DNA of 42,683 nt from an uncultured Phocaeicola sp. GTDB taxonomy: Bacteria > Bacteroidota > Bacteroidia > Bacteroidales > Bacteroidaceae. The translations under genes were made by a program, and so were the position numbers. Numbering within the stretch: the stretch's first letter is position 1; the number at the start of each line of letters is the position of its first letter. This document shows, piece after piece, positions 6,535 to 14,948 of the stretch. The notes under the pieces were generated by a model that saw only the letters and a list, made by a program, of their open reading frames with translations, had not been told where the DNA came from and made no database searches. The stretch spans positions 1-42,683 of the forward strand of contig CALUJF010000025.1 in NCBI GenBank assembly GCA_944320855.1. The letters are read 5' to 3'.

Positions 6535-7506
6535 TTATACATAAGTTTCCAGGAACTTCACTTCGCCTGAAGGTACAACTTCGAGGTTCTGTGTCGCGGC
6601 CGGGAAAAGTATTGACTCGCCTGCCTGCATTTCTATCGTGTTGCCCTCGTTGTCCTTTATGGTGCATGAGCCTTCCATGCATATGTATATCACGAAAGAA
6701 TCGAGTTCTGAATAGTCCATGGTCATTTGCTCGGTGAGATTATATACAGAAGTAGTGAAATATGGACATGAAACCAAATCTACCGGACGGTCCTTGCAAG
6801 GAGTGTATTGTGTGCGATAGTCCTGCTCTACGCTGTAGTCGATGGCTTCTTTTGAGAGTTCTGTGTGAAGTTCGCGGGTATTGCCGTTTTTGTCTTTGCG
6901 GTTGAAGTCGTAGATGCGGTATGTGATGTTTGAAGTCTGCTGAATTTCAGCGATAAAACATCCTGCACCTATGCTGTGGATTCGTCCTGCCGGAAGGAAG
7001 AATACGTCGCCCGGCTGTACGGCATAGTCTGAGAGGGCATCGCAGATGGTATTGTCGGCTATCATCTGTTCATACTGTTCCGGTGTGATGTTTCGGCTTA
7101 GTCCTGAACGGAGCCGGGCTTTTCCTCCGGCATTGTCTATCACGTACCACATCTCGGTTTTACCCATTGAGTTGTGGCGTTTCATTGCCAGTTCGTCATC
7201 AGGATGAACCTGGATAGAGAGGTCGTCGCGCGCATCGATGAATTTTATCAGAAGCGGGAAACGGCCGCCGAAGCGTGTGTAGTTTTCTTCGCCCACCAAG
7301 GCTCCTTTATACTCACGGACCATCTGAGTGAGGTTCTTTCCTGCGTCTGCTCCGTTGGCTACTACAGATTCGTGGCCCGGAACATCTGATATTTCCCAGC
7401 TCTCGCCTACATTCTGCTGTGTGCAGTCAAGGTGTTTGAACGGAATGATTTTGTCGCCCCCCCATATTGTAGATTTCAGGATGGGGCGGAATTTCAGTGG
7501 ATACAT
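6535..7506 (-). CDS. manA: Mannose-6-phosphate isomerase, type I (class I PMI)
   Basis: Interconverts fructose-6-phosphate and mannose-6-phosphate in the cytoplasm, feeding GDP-mannose and GDP-fucose synthesis for surface glycans. The 323-residue cupin protein has the zinc-site motif IQVHPDDE (Q99, H101), E118 in KTEMWYV, and LPAGRIHSIG (H177). The substrate-side segment QQTSNITYRIYDFNR follows. Its length matches the short Bacillus/Bacteroides form rather than the longer enteric one. It is monocistronic, with its own promoter at 7544-7575, and the 11-bp array lies just past its stop. The start is ATG 7506, 38 bp from the -7 box. Confidence 0.93.
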   Translation of the reverse strand: MYPLKFRPILKSTIWGGDKIIPFKHLDCTQQNVGESWEISDVPGHESVVANGADAGKNLTQMVREYKGALVGEENYTRFGGRFPLLIKFIDARDDLSIQVHPDDELAMKRHNSMGKTEMWYVIDNAGGKARLRSGLSRNITPEQYEQMIADNTICDALSDYAVQPGDVFFLPAGRIHSIGAGCFIAEIQQTSNITYRIYDFNRKDKNGNTRELHTELSKEAIDYSVEQDYRTQYTPCKDRPVDLVSCPYFTTSVYNLTEQMTMDYSELDSFVIYICMEGSCTIKDNEGNTIEMQAGESILFPAATQNLEVVPSGEVKFLETYV

Positions 7507-7543
7507 AATCGGTAAATGTTTTCAGGGTTATTATAAATTAGTG

Positions 7544-7575
7544 CAAATGTATCATTTTTTATGATATATATCAAA
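7544..7575 (-). promoter_or_regulatory. manA promoter
   Basis: Minus-strand TTTG (7572-7575) and TACATTTG (7544-7551) are separated by 20 bp, a full match to TTTG-N19-21-TAnnTTTG. The TTTG is the end of the T-run of the preceding terminator, so the two signals share bases. Confidence 0.85.
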
Positions 7576-7581
7576 AAAACA

Positions 7582-7614
7582 GGGGGGCATATCGTTTCCT
7601 TTGATATGTCCCCC
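7582..7614 (-). terminator. Intrinsic terminator of the lipoprotein/TonB receptor operon
   Basis: On the minus strand, GGGGGACATATC (7603-7614) pairs with GATATGCCCCCC (7582-7593), with one G:U or mismatch. A TGTTTTTTTG tract follows. It lies 48 bp after the stop at 7662. Confidence 0.9.
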
Positions 7615-7661
7615 ATTGGGTAGTTAATGTATTCGTGTGTTTTTAGGAAATCAATTTTTGA

Positions 7662-8828
7662 TTAGATTTCGTATCCTGTCCATCCGAAGATTGAAGAAGA
7701 GCAGCCTGTGTTGCCTGCTTCGATTCTGACTGATGCATATCCATCTCCGTTGATGTCTACTCCATCTTTAATTCTTGTTCCTGTATTGCTGTTTGTAATG
7801 CTGACGGAAGTTGCTGTATCGGCATTTCCCTTATCGTCTTTCAGGTCGATGATATCCTTGCATGCTCCCCGGCCTTTCACTAATGCGTTAGCGACGGTAG
7901 CTTTAGCACCACGGCGTACTTTAATTACATCGTGCATGTAGTATCCATTATTTGGGTTGTTGGCAAGGCGGAGGTCGATAGTCATGTTTGTTACCTTGAA
8001 GTCAGACTGTGGAGTGTGTTCCGGATTCTTACCGTCGAGGTTACCGTCAGCTTCGATACCGCGAGGGTCTGATTCTGTGCTTGTATATCCGTCTTCCCAT
8101 ATTCCGTAGCAGTCTTTCAGTTCACCGTTGTAACCCTGGGTGAAGTCGAACATATCGTCGTCAGGATTTACTGCAAGGAGGTTAGTTACGTTTACAGAAC
8201 CGCCGAAGAATTCAATAGCGTCGTCTGCGCTTTCCAATACATAGATGTGGTCTATCTGTGTGCCACTACCTACACCGTTGAGTGTCAAACCGTTGTGCTC
8301 GATGTCATCACTTCCTGAACTTGCACCTGCATATTCTATCTTGACGTATGTCAGGCGGCCGGAATTGTCAGCAGCGTCAGTACCGCCATATACATAGTCA
8401 TTGTTGATTTCTGTTGCATATGTACCACCACCTGAAAGAGGAGCTTTACCGTTGATGATAATACCACCCCAGTCACCTGCTTTAGGCGAGCTTTCTGCTG
8501 ATGTGAATACTACCGGTTTTGATTCAGTTCCTGCTGCTTCGATTTTACCGCCTTGAAGAATTAGGATATATTTATCGAAACCTTTTTCACATTTAACTGT
8601 TGTTCCTGCGTTGAATTTGAGTACACCTCCGTTTTCTACAAGTACAGTCTGTTCAAGGGGCTTTCCGTCTTCCCATGTGTATTCTCCTTTGATGCAAAGC
8701 TGATTGTCTTCGTTTACATAGTATGCATCGTCCGGATTTGGAGTTTCATTTTCTTCGCTGCATGATGTAAGTACAACCGGTGCGCAGATTGCACAGAATG
8801 CCAAAGCATTGATAAATAACTTTTTCAT
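7662..8828 (-). CDS. Surface-exposed lipoprotein with beta-helix-like repeats, TonB-receptor partner
   Basis: A 388-residue exported protein. The signal peptide ends in a lipobox LTSC (C23) followed by SEENE, an acidic stretch of the kind that exports Bacteroides lipoproteins to the outer face. The body is rich in G, N, D and short hydrophobic strands (GGKIEAAG, GDWGGIIINGKAPL, LTYVKIEYAG, DDAIEFFGGSVNV, DDDMFDFTQGY), which suggests a right-handed beta-helix. It lies 41 bp downstream of the TonB receptor and is cotranscribed, so it probably captures the same ligand or forms the receptor's surface lid. I do not recognise a named family. The ligand is unknown, and no SusD or TPR signature is visible. 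Confidence 0.8.
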   Translation of the reverse strand: MKKLFINALAFCAICAPVVLTSCSEENETPNPDDAYYVNEDNQLCIKGEYTWEDGKPLEQTVLVENGGVLKFNAGTTVKCEKGFDKYILILQGGKIEAAGTESKPVVFTSAESSPKAGDWGGIIINGKAPLSGGGTYATEINNDYVYGGTDAADNSGRLTYVKIEYAGASSGSDDIEHNGLTLNGVGSGTQIDHIYVLESADDAIEFFGGSVNVTNLLAVNPDDDMFDFTQGYNGELKDCYGIWEDGYTSTESDPRGIEADGNLDGKNPEHTPQSDFKVTNMTIDLRLANNPNNGYYMHDVIKVRRGAKATVANALVKGRGACKDIIDLKDDKGNADTATSVSITNSNTGTRIKDGVDINGDGYASVRIEAGNTGCSSSIFGWTGYEI

Positions 8829-8869
8829 AATTGATAAAATTTAAAAATGTTGTTTGATTATTTTCTTAA

Positions 8870-11560
8870 TTAAAATTTGTATGTTAAACCTATTGAGAAG
8901 TTTCTTCCTTTTGTATAGTCGTTCAGGATAGTTTTGTCTTTATTGCCTGCCGAAGCTTCACGTATCAGCTGATATGAAGGATTTATCAGATTTTTCATCT
9001 TCAGGTCTATGCTGAGATGTTTGTTTATCTGTCCTCCAAGAACGATGTCGAGTGTCGGTATGCCTTTCTCTATGATGTCATTATATCCGTTTGTACCTAT
9101 TGTATAGACACGGTCGGAGAAATAGTTGCATACTATGGTACCAGTCAATCCGAAATCGTTACGTTTATATTGGTATGACAAATCTGCATTACCGATGAAT
9201 GGGGCTGCGCCTTCCAGCTGTGAACCGGACTTGTCTGTGGCTATATCTACCTTTGCCATGGTGTATGTATATGCTCCGTTCAGTCCGAAGTTCAATTTGT
9301 GGCTTGCATCAGCTACAGTATGCTTGAAAATGTCTTTTCTTAATTCAAATTCTACCCCTGCTGCTGTAGCATGATCGGAAATGTTTTCGTATGAAAGATA
9401 ACCTCCGGCACTTGCAATCTCTATTCTTGATATAGGGTTCTTAATCAGCTTATAGAATGCTCCTATTGATATGACTTCGCTTGCGGAAGGGTAGAAGTCC
9501 CATTTCAGGTCTGCGTTATAATTGTCGCTTGGTTTCAGGTTCTTGTTACCCTGACTTCTGAAGTTTACGCTGACATAGCGGAATGGTGATATTTCCTTGC
9601 TCTGCGGCAATGTATATGTCCGGCTCAGTCCTAATCTTATACTGTGTTTTTCTGCCACGTCGTACTTCAGGTTCAGACTTGGAAGTATGAATGGTTTGTC
9701 TATGCCTCTTTTACCATTGGTTCCACCATATATGTTATAGTTTATATCCATGTCTACATAGTCCATGCGTACACCGATGTTTCCTGTAAGTGATTGGGTC
9801 AGGCGGTATGTTACATCGGCATATACTGTGTTTATGAGTTTGTTTACTTCGTACCTGCTCTCACCAAGTCCCGGGGCAAAATCTCCGTTGTCAAGGCTTG
9901 TCTGATTGAAGTAGCTGTCGAGCTTTAAACCATCGAGGCTTATGTTTGGCAGACTCATTGGTAACAAGTCATATTGCTTTGCTTCAAAATTGTCATTAAC
10001 CATGCGTCCTGTGTATCCGAATACAAGGCTTGAGGTGTTATCGAATTTGTCAGGCAGTGAGAATACGGCTTCTGCTTTAAAATTTATATCGTGTTCTTTA
10101 AGTTCTGAGAAGTATCTCTGCTGTGAGCCTGTACCGCGTGTAGGGTTATATATATCTTCTGTTGATGTTTCAGACAGATAGTTTATTCTTCTGTCCGGTT
10201 CATTGCCTGATATGTAGTTGTATGATACACCTGCATTGAGCTTCCATTTCTCTGATAGAGTCCATTTTGAAAGCAACTGGTTCACTAATAGCATGTTGTC
10301 GTTGGCCTGTTGGCGGCGCATGAAGCCATAGTTCCTGTCTGAACTTTCGAATATACTATTCTGACCCAGGTAGTCGGCTACATACTGGTTGTTGGAATGT
10401 ATCATCATAAGGTTGTAGGCTATCTCGCTGTTGTCCTTCATCATATAGCTTACATTACCCATTATCATCTGCGAGATGTTGCGTTCGTATTTCTTTCCTT
10501 CCTGATCCTGATAGATAGTACCGTCGGTGGTAGTATTTCTTACAATCTCGTCAGTGAATGAATTGCTCTGTGAATAGTTTGCAAGTACAAGTATGTTAAG
10601 CGGATTGAGGTCTTCGCCCACATAAAACTTGTTTCCGGCCGCTACTGAGTAGCTGTGGTCAGGATTGAAACTTATCTGTGACGGGTCAAGACTGTTCTTG
10701 AATCCATATACGGTTTCATAATTATTCCCCGGACGGGTCTTGTTGGATATACCTAAATAGTTTGTTCCATCCTGTATTAAGAAAGGCTGGTTTACAGTCT
10801 GAGTATTTACTCCGAATGAGCCTCCCACTTCAAGCAGCTCCTGTCCGATAAGTTCTTTCGACTGGATGTCTATAACGGCTCCGGCCGCATCGCCTGCTCC
10901 GGAAGCAGAGAATACTTTGTTTACTCCTACGGACTGTATCACGTCTGTGTCGAAGAATGAAAGAGAGATATTTTTGTATTCAGGATCCTCGGAAGGAATA
11001 GGGAATCCGTTCAGCATTGTAGTGTTGTATCTGTCGCCCAATCCGCGTACGAACACGTTCTTTACACCTTCCTGTTTGCTGATACCTGAGATTTTCTGTA
11101 CAGCTCCTTCGGCATCGCTGACTCCTTTTCTTGAAAGTTCCTTGGCTCCTACAGCCTGACGTGAAAGAACAGATTTCTTTTGCTCTAAAAGAAGAAAGTT
11201 TTCACTCTCGCGGTTAAGGCTGGCAACTACTTCTATACCGCCTAACACCACAGATTCTTCCTCAAGTTCTATATTGTTGATTGTTTCCCCTTTAACCTTT
11301 ACGTTTTCGAGTACCAGATTCTTGTAGCTCACGTATCTGACTTCGATTTCATATTCTTCGCCATCAGGTACATTGATTTCATAGTTTCCATCGTAGTCTG
11401 TGATTGCACCGATGTTGGTACCGGCCACAGTAATAGTAGCCCCTATAATAGGTTCACCTGTTTTTTTGTCTATAACACTTCCTCTTAATATTCCGGCGTT
11501 GGCTTCCATCGCAGATGCCATTGCTGTTACTCCTAAAAATAGTTTGATAAGATTATTCAT
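8870..11560 (-). CDS. TonB-dependent outer-membrane receptor with N-terminal CarboxypepD_reg-like domain
   Basis: An 896-residue outer-membrane active transporter. In order: signal peptide 1-22 (ending EANA), CarboxypepD_reg-like beta-sandwich about 25-105 (PIIGATITVAG, ITDYDGNYEI), plug domain about 125-237 with VRGLGDRYNTTMLNG and GDAAGAVIDIQSK. A 22-strand-type barrel ends in a C-terminal phenylalanine (ISIGLTYKF-like end, here FSIGLTYKF). It lacks the typical SusC region and is paired with a lipoprotein that is not SusD, so a non-glycan ligand is possible. Direct repeats of TTACA at 11-bp spacing lie upstream (11639-11665). The receptor class is certain; the substrate is not. Confidence 0.92.
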   Translation of the reverse strand: MNNLIKLFLGVTAMASAMEANAGILRGSVIDKKTGEPIIGATITVAGTNIGAITDYDGNYEINVPDGEEYEIEVRYVSYKNLVLENVKVKGETINNIELEEESVVLGGIEVVASLNRESENFLLLEQKKSVLSRQAVGAKELSRKGVSDAEGAVQKISGISKQEGVKNVFVRGLGDRYNTTMLNGFPIPSEDPEYKNISLSFFDTDVIQSVGVNKVFSASGAGDAAGAVIDIQSKELIGQELLEVGGSFGVNTQTVNQPFLIQDGTNYLGISNKTRPGNNYETVYGFKNSLDPSQISFNPDHSYSVAAGNKFYVGEDLNPLNILVLANYSQSNSFTDEIVRNTTTDGTIYQDQEGKKYERNISQMIMGNVSYMMKDNSEIAYNLMMIHSNNQYVADYLGQNSIFESSDRNYGFMRRQQANDNMLLVNQLLSKWTLSEKWKLNAGVSYNYISGNEPDRRINYLSETSTEDIYNPTRGTGSQQRYFSELKEHDINFKAEAVFSLPDKFDNTSSLVFGYTGRMVNDNFEAKQYDLLPMSLPNISLDGLKLDSYFNQTSLDNGDFAPGLGESRYEVNKLINTVYADVTYRLTQSLTGNIGVRMDYVDMDINYNIYGGTNGKRGIDKPFILPSLNLKYDVAEKHSIRLGLSRTYTLPQSKEISPFRYVSVNFRSQGNKNLKPSDNYNADLKWDFYPSASEVISIGAFYKLIKNPISRIEIASAGGYLSYENISDHATAAGVEFELRKDIFKHTVADASHKLNFGLNGAYTYTMAKVDIATDKSGSQLEGAAPFIGNADLSYQYKRNDFGLTGTIVCNYFSDRVYTIGTNGYNDIIEKGIPTLDIVLGGQINKHLSIDLKMKNLINPSYQLIREASAGNKDKTILNDYTKGRNFSIGLTYKF

Positions 11561-11586
11561 TCTTTCTACCCTTTTGTTTTCGAGGG

Positions 11587-11594
11587 CAAAATTA
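11587..11594 (-). promoter_or_regulatory. Likely -7 box for the TonB receptor operon
   Basis: TAATTTTG on the minus strand fits TAnnTTTG, 26 bp before the start codon. No TTTG is found at the expected upstream distance, so an activator or alternative sigma may be needed. Confidence 0.5.
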
Positions 11595-11638
11595 CTGTCG
11601 TTATGTTACTTGATTGTTTCCTTTTCTTTATAAAACGT

Positions 11639-11665
11639 TTACAAGATGGTTACATATTGATTACA
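11639..11665 (+). promoter_or_regulatory. Three TTACA direct repeats, 11 bp apart, upstream of the receptor operon
   Basis: TTACA occurs at 11639-11643, 11650-11654 and 11661-11665, with a degenerate TTATA at 11628-11632. The 11-bp direct-repeat layout matches how OmpR/PhoB-family response regulators bind. It resembles the TT(A/T)ACA repeats of Bacillus PhoP boxes. That the system responds to phosphate is inference. Confidence 0.5.
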
Positions 11666-11687
11666 TCATTTTGGCTGGAGATAAAAA

Positions 11688-11719
11688 AAGACACCTGCAG
11701 ATGACTCTACAGATGTCTT
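11688..11719 (-). terminator. nuo operon terminator
   Basis: AAGACATCTGTAGA (11706-11719) pairs with TCTGCAGGTGTCTT (11688-11701) over 14 bp, the only deviations being two G:U pairs. The loop is 4 nt and a T-tract follows on the minus strand. It is 28 bp past the nuoN stop. Confidence 0.92.
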
Positions 11720-11746
11720 GAAATAATATTTATGTGTGTTTGCAGA

Positions 11747-13246
11747 TTATAATCCTGCTACAGCCTCTATTCCTCCATATACGCTGCTCAGCAGTCCGAG
11801 GAGAATTATTCCGGCAAGACAGATTGCCAATGATGCGCGTGTGAGCCATGGGCTGCGGAATGTCGGCAGAGGATTATCATTTGGAGTAATGTACATCGCT
11901 TTTACAACAAGCAGATAGTAGTAGAGCGAGATTACCGTATTGACAAGGGCAAGGAAAACTACCAGCCAGTGACCTGCATTGAATGCAGAGGCAAACACGA
12001 AGAATTTGCTGAAGAATCCTGCAAACGGAGGGATACCGGCCAATGAGAACATAGCCAGTGTCATGACGAATGTCAGACGTGGATTAGTGCGGTAAAGTCC
12101 GGCATATGCACTGCGGCTGACTGCGTATTCCGATTTCACGGTTTCTTCAGAGCGTGACAATGCATTTTCCGGTTGTACGCCTTCTACCTTATCGGCGTTG
12201 GCATAGTTGTCACCTAATGTATGTCTTTCTATTGCTCCTATAACACCGAACACTGCAAGGTTGGCTACTATATATACAGTTATATAATAGATGAGTGATG
12301 TTGTACCCTGAGTGTTGCCTGCCATTACTGCTAACATGATGTAACCTGCCTGTGAGATACTACTGTAGGCCATGAAGCGTTTCATGTTGTCCTGCAGGAT
12401 GGCAAAGATGTTTGCCAATGTGATAGTCAGTACTATTACTATGCTGAGCATCAGTTCCCAGCGGTCAGACATCGGAGCGAATACCTTTGTGAGGATGCTC
12501 ATCAGAGTGAAGGCAGCCGCACCTTTTGATATTACTGACAGATATCCTGCTACGGCTGTAGGTGCACCCTGATATGTGTCAGGAGTCCACATGTGGAAAG
12601 GTACAAGGCTCAGTTTGAAGCCCAATCCGGCAAAGAAGAACACCATGGCGAGAATCTGCAGCGGAGTACCTGTCAGTGTGTGTGCCATATCGGCAAAGTA
12701 AGTTGTGCCGCATGTACCGTAGACGAGTGACAGTCCGAAAAGCATCAGACCGGAAGAAAACATAGAGTTAAGTATGAACTTGGCTCCGGCTTCCGCACTG
12801 TGATGCTTCCATTTGTCGAAAGCTATCAGACACGCCATAGGAATACTGGCGAGCTCCAGTCCCACATAGAACAGGATGAAACTTCCGGCACTCACCATGA
12901 AGTACATACCTAGGAGTGTGCTTATGGTTATTACATAGAATTCGCCAGCCTTGTGGCGTGTGTCAGGCGATGAAATCCATTCGCCTGCCTGCATGAACAC
13001 GAGGAGAGTACCCGCAGTAAGTATTGTCTTTACAACAGATGCAACAGGTGTGCAGTTATACATCCCGCCGAAATATTCACCTGCAGAGGGCTGGATGTTA
13101 AGTATTATCTGTACCACTAAAAGACCGCAGGCGATGGTCTGCAATGTCTTGTTGTGAGGCTCTTTCATTATCAGGTCTGCCAGAAGAAGTATTACCATTA
13201 TGGCTGCCAGACTGATTTCTGCTTGCATTGGTATGAATTGAAACAT
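11747..13246 (-). CDS. nuoN: NADH-quinone oxidoreductase subunit N (antiporter-like membrane subunit)
   Basis: One of the three proton-pumping, Mrp-antiporter-like subunits of Complex I. The 499-residue protein has about 14 hydrophobic helices, a GLELASIPMACLIAF segment with the conserved glutamate of TM5, and VPFHMWTPDTYQGAP and FMAYSSISQAGYIM in the core. Relative to the family it has an extra hydrophilic stretch at about residues 345-385 (ENALSRSEETVKSEYAVSRS) before YAGLYRTNPRLT. It is the last gene of the operon and is followed by the terminator at 11688-11719. An AT-rich repeat separates it from nuoM. Confidence 0.94.
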   Translation of the reverse strand: MFQFIPMQAEISLAAIMVILLLADLIMKEPHNKTLQTIACGLLVVQIILNIQPSAGEYFGGMYNCTPVASVVKTILTAGTLLVFMQAGEWISSPDTRHKAGEFYVITISTLLGMYFMVSAGSFILFYVGLELASIPMACLIAFDKWKHHSAEAGAKFILNSMFSSGLMLFGLSLVYGTCGTTYFADMAHTLTGTPLQILAMVFFFAGLGFKLSLVPFHMWTPDTYQGAPTAVAGYLSVISKGAAAFTLMSILTKVFAPMSDRWELMLSIVIVLTITLANIFAILQDNMKRFMAYSSISQAGYIMLAVMAGNTQGTTSLIYYITVYIVANLAVFGVIGAIERHTLGDNYANADKVEGVQPENALSRSEETVKSEYAVSRSAYAGLYRTNPRLTFVMTLAMFSLAGIPPFAGFFSKFFVFASAFNAGHWLVVFLALVNTVISLYYYLLVVKAMYITPNDNPLPTFRSPWLTRASLAICLAGIILLGLLSSVYGGIEAVAGL

Positions 13247-13251
13247 GTCTT

Positions 13252-13362
13252 TTTAAGTTAAGAATTAAAAATTAATAATTAATAATGCTGTTCAATTAAA
13301 AATTAAGAATTAAAGTTGATGTAATCGCTCTTCATTTTTAATTATTAATTATTCATTATTAA
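13252..13362. repeat. AT-rich inverted intergenic element, nuoM-nuoN junction
   Basis: Arms built of TTAATAATTAATAAT and TTTTTAATTATTAATTATT flank a short mixed core (GTAATCGCTCTTC). It differs from the other nuo junction elements but resembles 35436-35529 between cysD and cysN. Confidence 0.7.
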
Positions 13363-14844
13363 TTATTTAATTATCGCCGAAATAATCGGTTCCACACTGT
13401 GACTGATAACATCGCTTACCCAGAACGGTGCAAGTCCGAGTCCTGCTACGGCAGCTATCAGACAGATAACGGTGAAACGTTCGTCCCAAGTGGCATCTGT
13501 AAGTTTCAGATGTTCCGGATTCTCGCATGTGCCGTAAAGAATCTTTCCTACCACACGGAGTATATACACAGCTGTTATAACGATACTCATTGTGGCAATC
13601 ACTGTACATACACGGTGGAAATTGTCTGGATTCTGGAATGAGCCTACAAAGACAGTCATTTCAGCAATGAAACCGCTCAGTCCCGGAAGACCGAGGTTGG
13701 CAAGACCGGCAATGACGTAACCTACAGCAAGGAATGGCATAATCTTCATCAGACCTCTCAACTGGCGGATATCGCGTGTGTGGGTTCTGCCGTATATCAT
13801 ACCGATAAGGGCAAAGAACAAAGCTGTCATAAGTCCGTGGCTTAACATCTGAAGTATAGCTCCTGTGGCGCTGACCTTAGTCATCATCAGAAGTGCAAAA
13901 AGTACAAGACCGCAGTGACTGACAGATGAATAAGCGTTGATGTATTTCAAGTCTGTCTGAACTACGGCGCTGAAGGCTCCGTATACTACAGAGATAGTAG
14001 TCAGTACGAGGAAGAAATCTCCCCAGATGGCAGCACCTGTAGGCATGAGATACATGGCTATGCGGAAGCATCCGTAACCTCCTAACTTCATCAATACTCC
14101 GGCATGTAGCATAGATACTGCGGTAGGTGCAGAAGCGTGACCGTCAGGACTCCATGTGTGGAACGGGAAAAGAGCTCCCAGCACGCCGAAGCCGATAAAT
14201 ATCAGCGGGAAGAACAGACGCTGGAATTCTGTAGGTATCTTGTGGTTCACAATCTCAAGTATGTTCATTGTTTCCGCACCGGCACCGTAGTAGATGCCAA
14301 GGATACCGATAAGCAGGAATGCAGAACCACCCATCAGCATAAGAGTAAGCTTCATGGCTGCATATTCCTTCTTGCCGCTTCCCCATACTCCGATGAGCAG
14401 ATACATAGGGATGAGGGCAACCTCGTAGAACATAAACATGGTGAAGAGGTCGGTAGATATAAAGAATCCGAAAACCCCTGTGCTGAGCAGGGTGAACCAT
14501 AGGAAGTATTCCTTTGTCATCGGTTGCAGACGCCATGAAGCGAATGTTCCGGTAAATACTATGATTGAACTAAGCAGAAGCATGACAACTGATATTCCGT
14601 CCACTCCCACTGAGTAGCAGATGTTCAGCGGTTCGTACCATGGAGTACTTGCGGTGAAGAGCATTTCTTCTGTAGCTCCTCCATTTCTTAGTCCTATGTA
14701 GGCCACTGTGAGCCATACGGACAGCCCTAACAATACAGTTGAGCCTGCCACCATTACCGCTCTTACCTGATTGATGCCTTTTGACAGCCAGAGGCCTAAA
14801 AGCATTATCAGAGGGACTATTACAAATAAACTTAGTATATTCAT
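13363..14844 (-). CDS. nuoM: NADH-quinone oxidoreductase subunit M
   Basis: Proton-pumping membrane subunit of Complex I. From ATG 14844 (MNILSLFVIVPLIML) it is 493 residues with 14 or so helices. Visible family motifs include FMFYEVALIPMYLLIG (the TM5 glutamate), LFPFHTWSPDGHASAPTAVSMLHAGVLMKLG, and YSSVSHCGLVLFAL. An upstream in-frame ATG at 14886 would add 14 residues (STKKLKNLKTQKT) translated from the junction repeat and is rejected. It lies between nuoL and nuoN, with repeat elements on both sides. Confidence 0.95.
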   Translation of the reverse strand: MNILSLFVIVPLIMLLGLWLSKGINQVRAVMVAGSTVLLGLSVWLTVAYIGLRNGGATEEMLFTASTPWYEPLNICYSVGVDGISVVMLLLSSIIVFTGTFASWRLQPMTKEYFLWFTLLSTGVFGFFISTDLFTMFMFYEVALIPMYLLIGVWGSGKKEYAAMKLTLMLMGGSAFLLIGILGIYYGAGAETMNILEIVNHKIPTEFQRLFFPLIFIGFGVLGALFPFHTWSPDGHASAPTAVSMLHAGVLMKLGGYGCFRIAMYLMPTGAAIWGDFFLVLTTISVVYGAFSAVVQTDLKYINAYSSVSHCGLVLFALLMMTKVSATGAILQMLSHGLMTALFFALIGMIYGRTHTRDIRQLRGLMKIMPFLAVGYVIAGLANLGLPGLSGFIAEMTVFVGSFQNPDNFHRVCTVIATMSIVITAVYILRVVGKILYGTCENPEHLKLTDATWDERFTVICLIAAVAGLGLAPFWVSDVISHSVEPIISAIIK

Positions 14845-14849
14845 TGTTT

Positions 14850-14948
14850 TTTGAGTTTTTAAGTTTTTTAGTTTTTTAGTTGACAAGTTGACGAGGTTGC
14901 CGTCCGGATGGAGAACCTTCTAACAACTTGTAACTGAAGCCTTGTCTC
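14850..14948. repeat. Junction element, nuoL-nuoM
   Basis: An AAGTTTTT/GAGTTTTT tract, two AGTTGAC-R units, the hairpin core AGGTT-GCCGTCCGGATGG-AG-AACCT, then CTAACAACTTGTAACTGAAG and CCTTGT. The core can fold as a stem with G:U pairs. Confidence 0.85.

Noticed and set aside
14137-14502. 121-codon plus-strand frame inside nuoM
   Set aside because: Antisense shadow of a conserved membrane subunit; charged, with no family.
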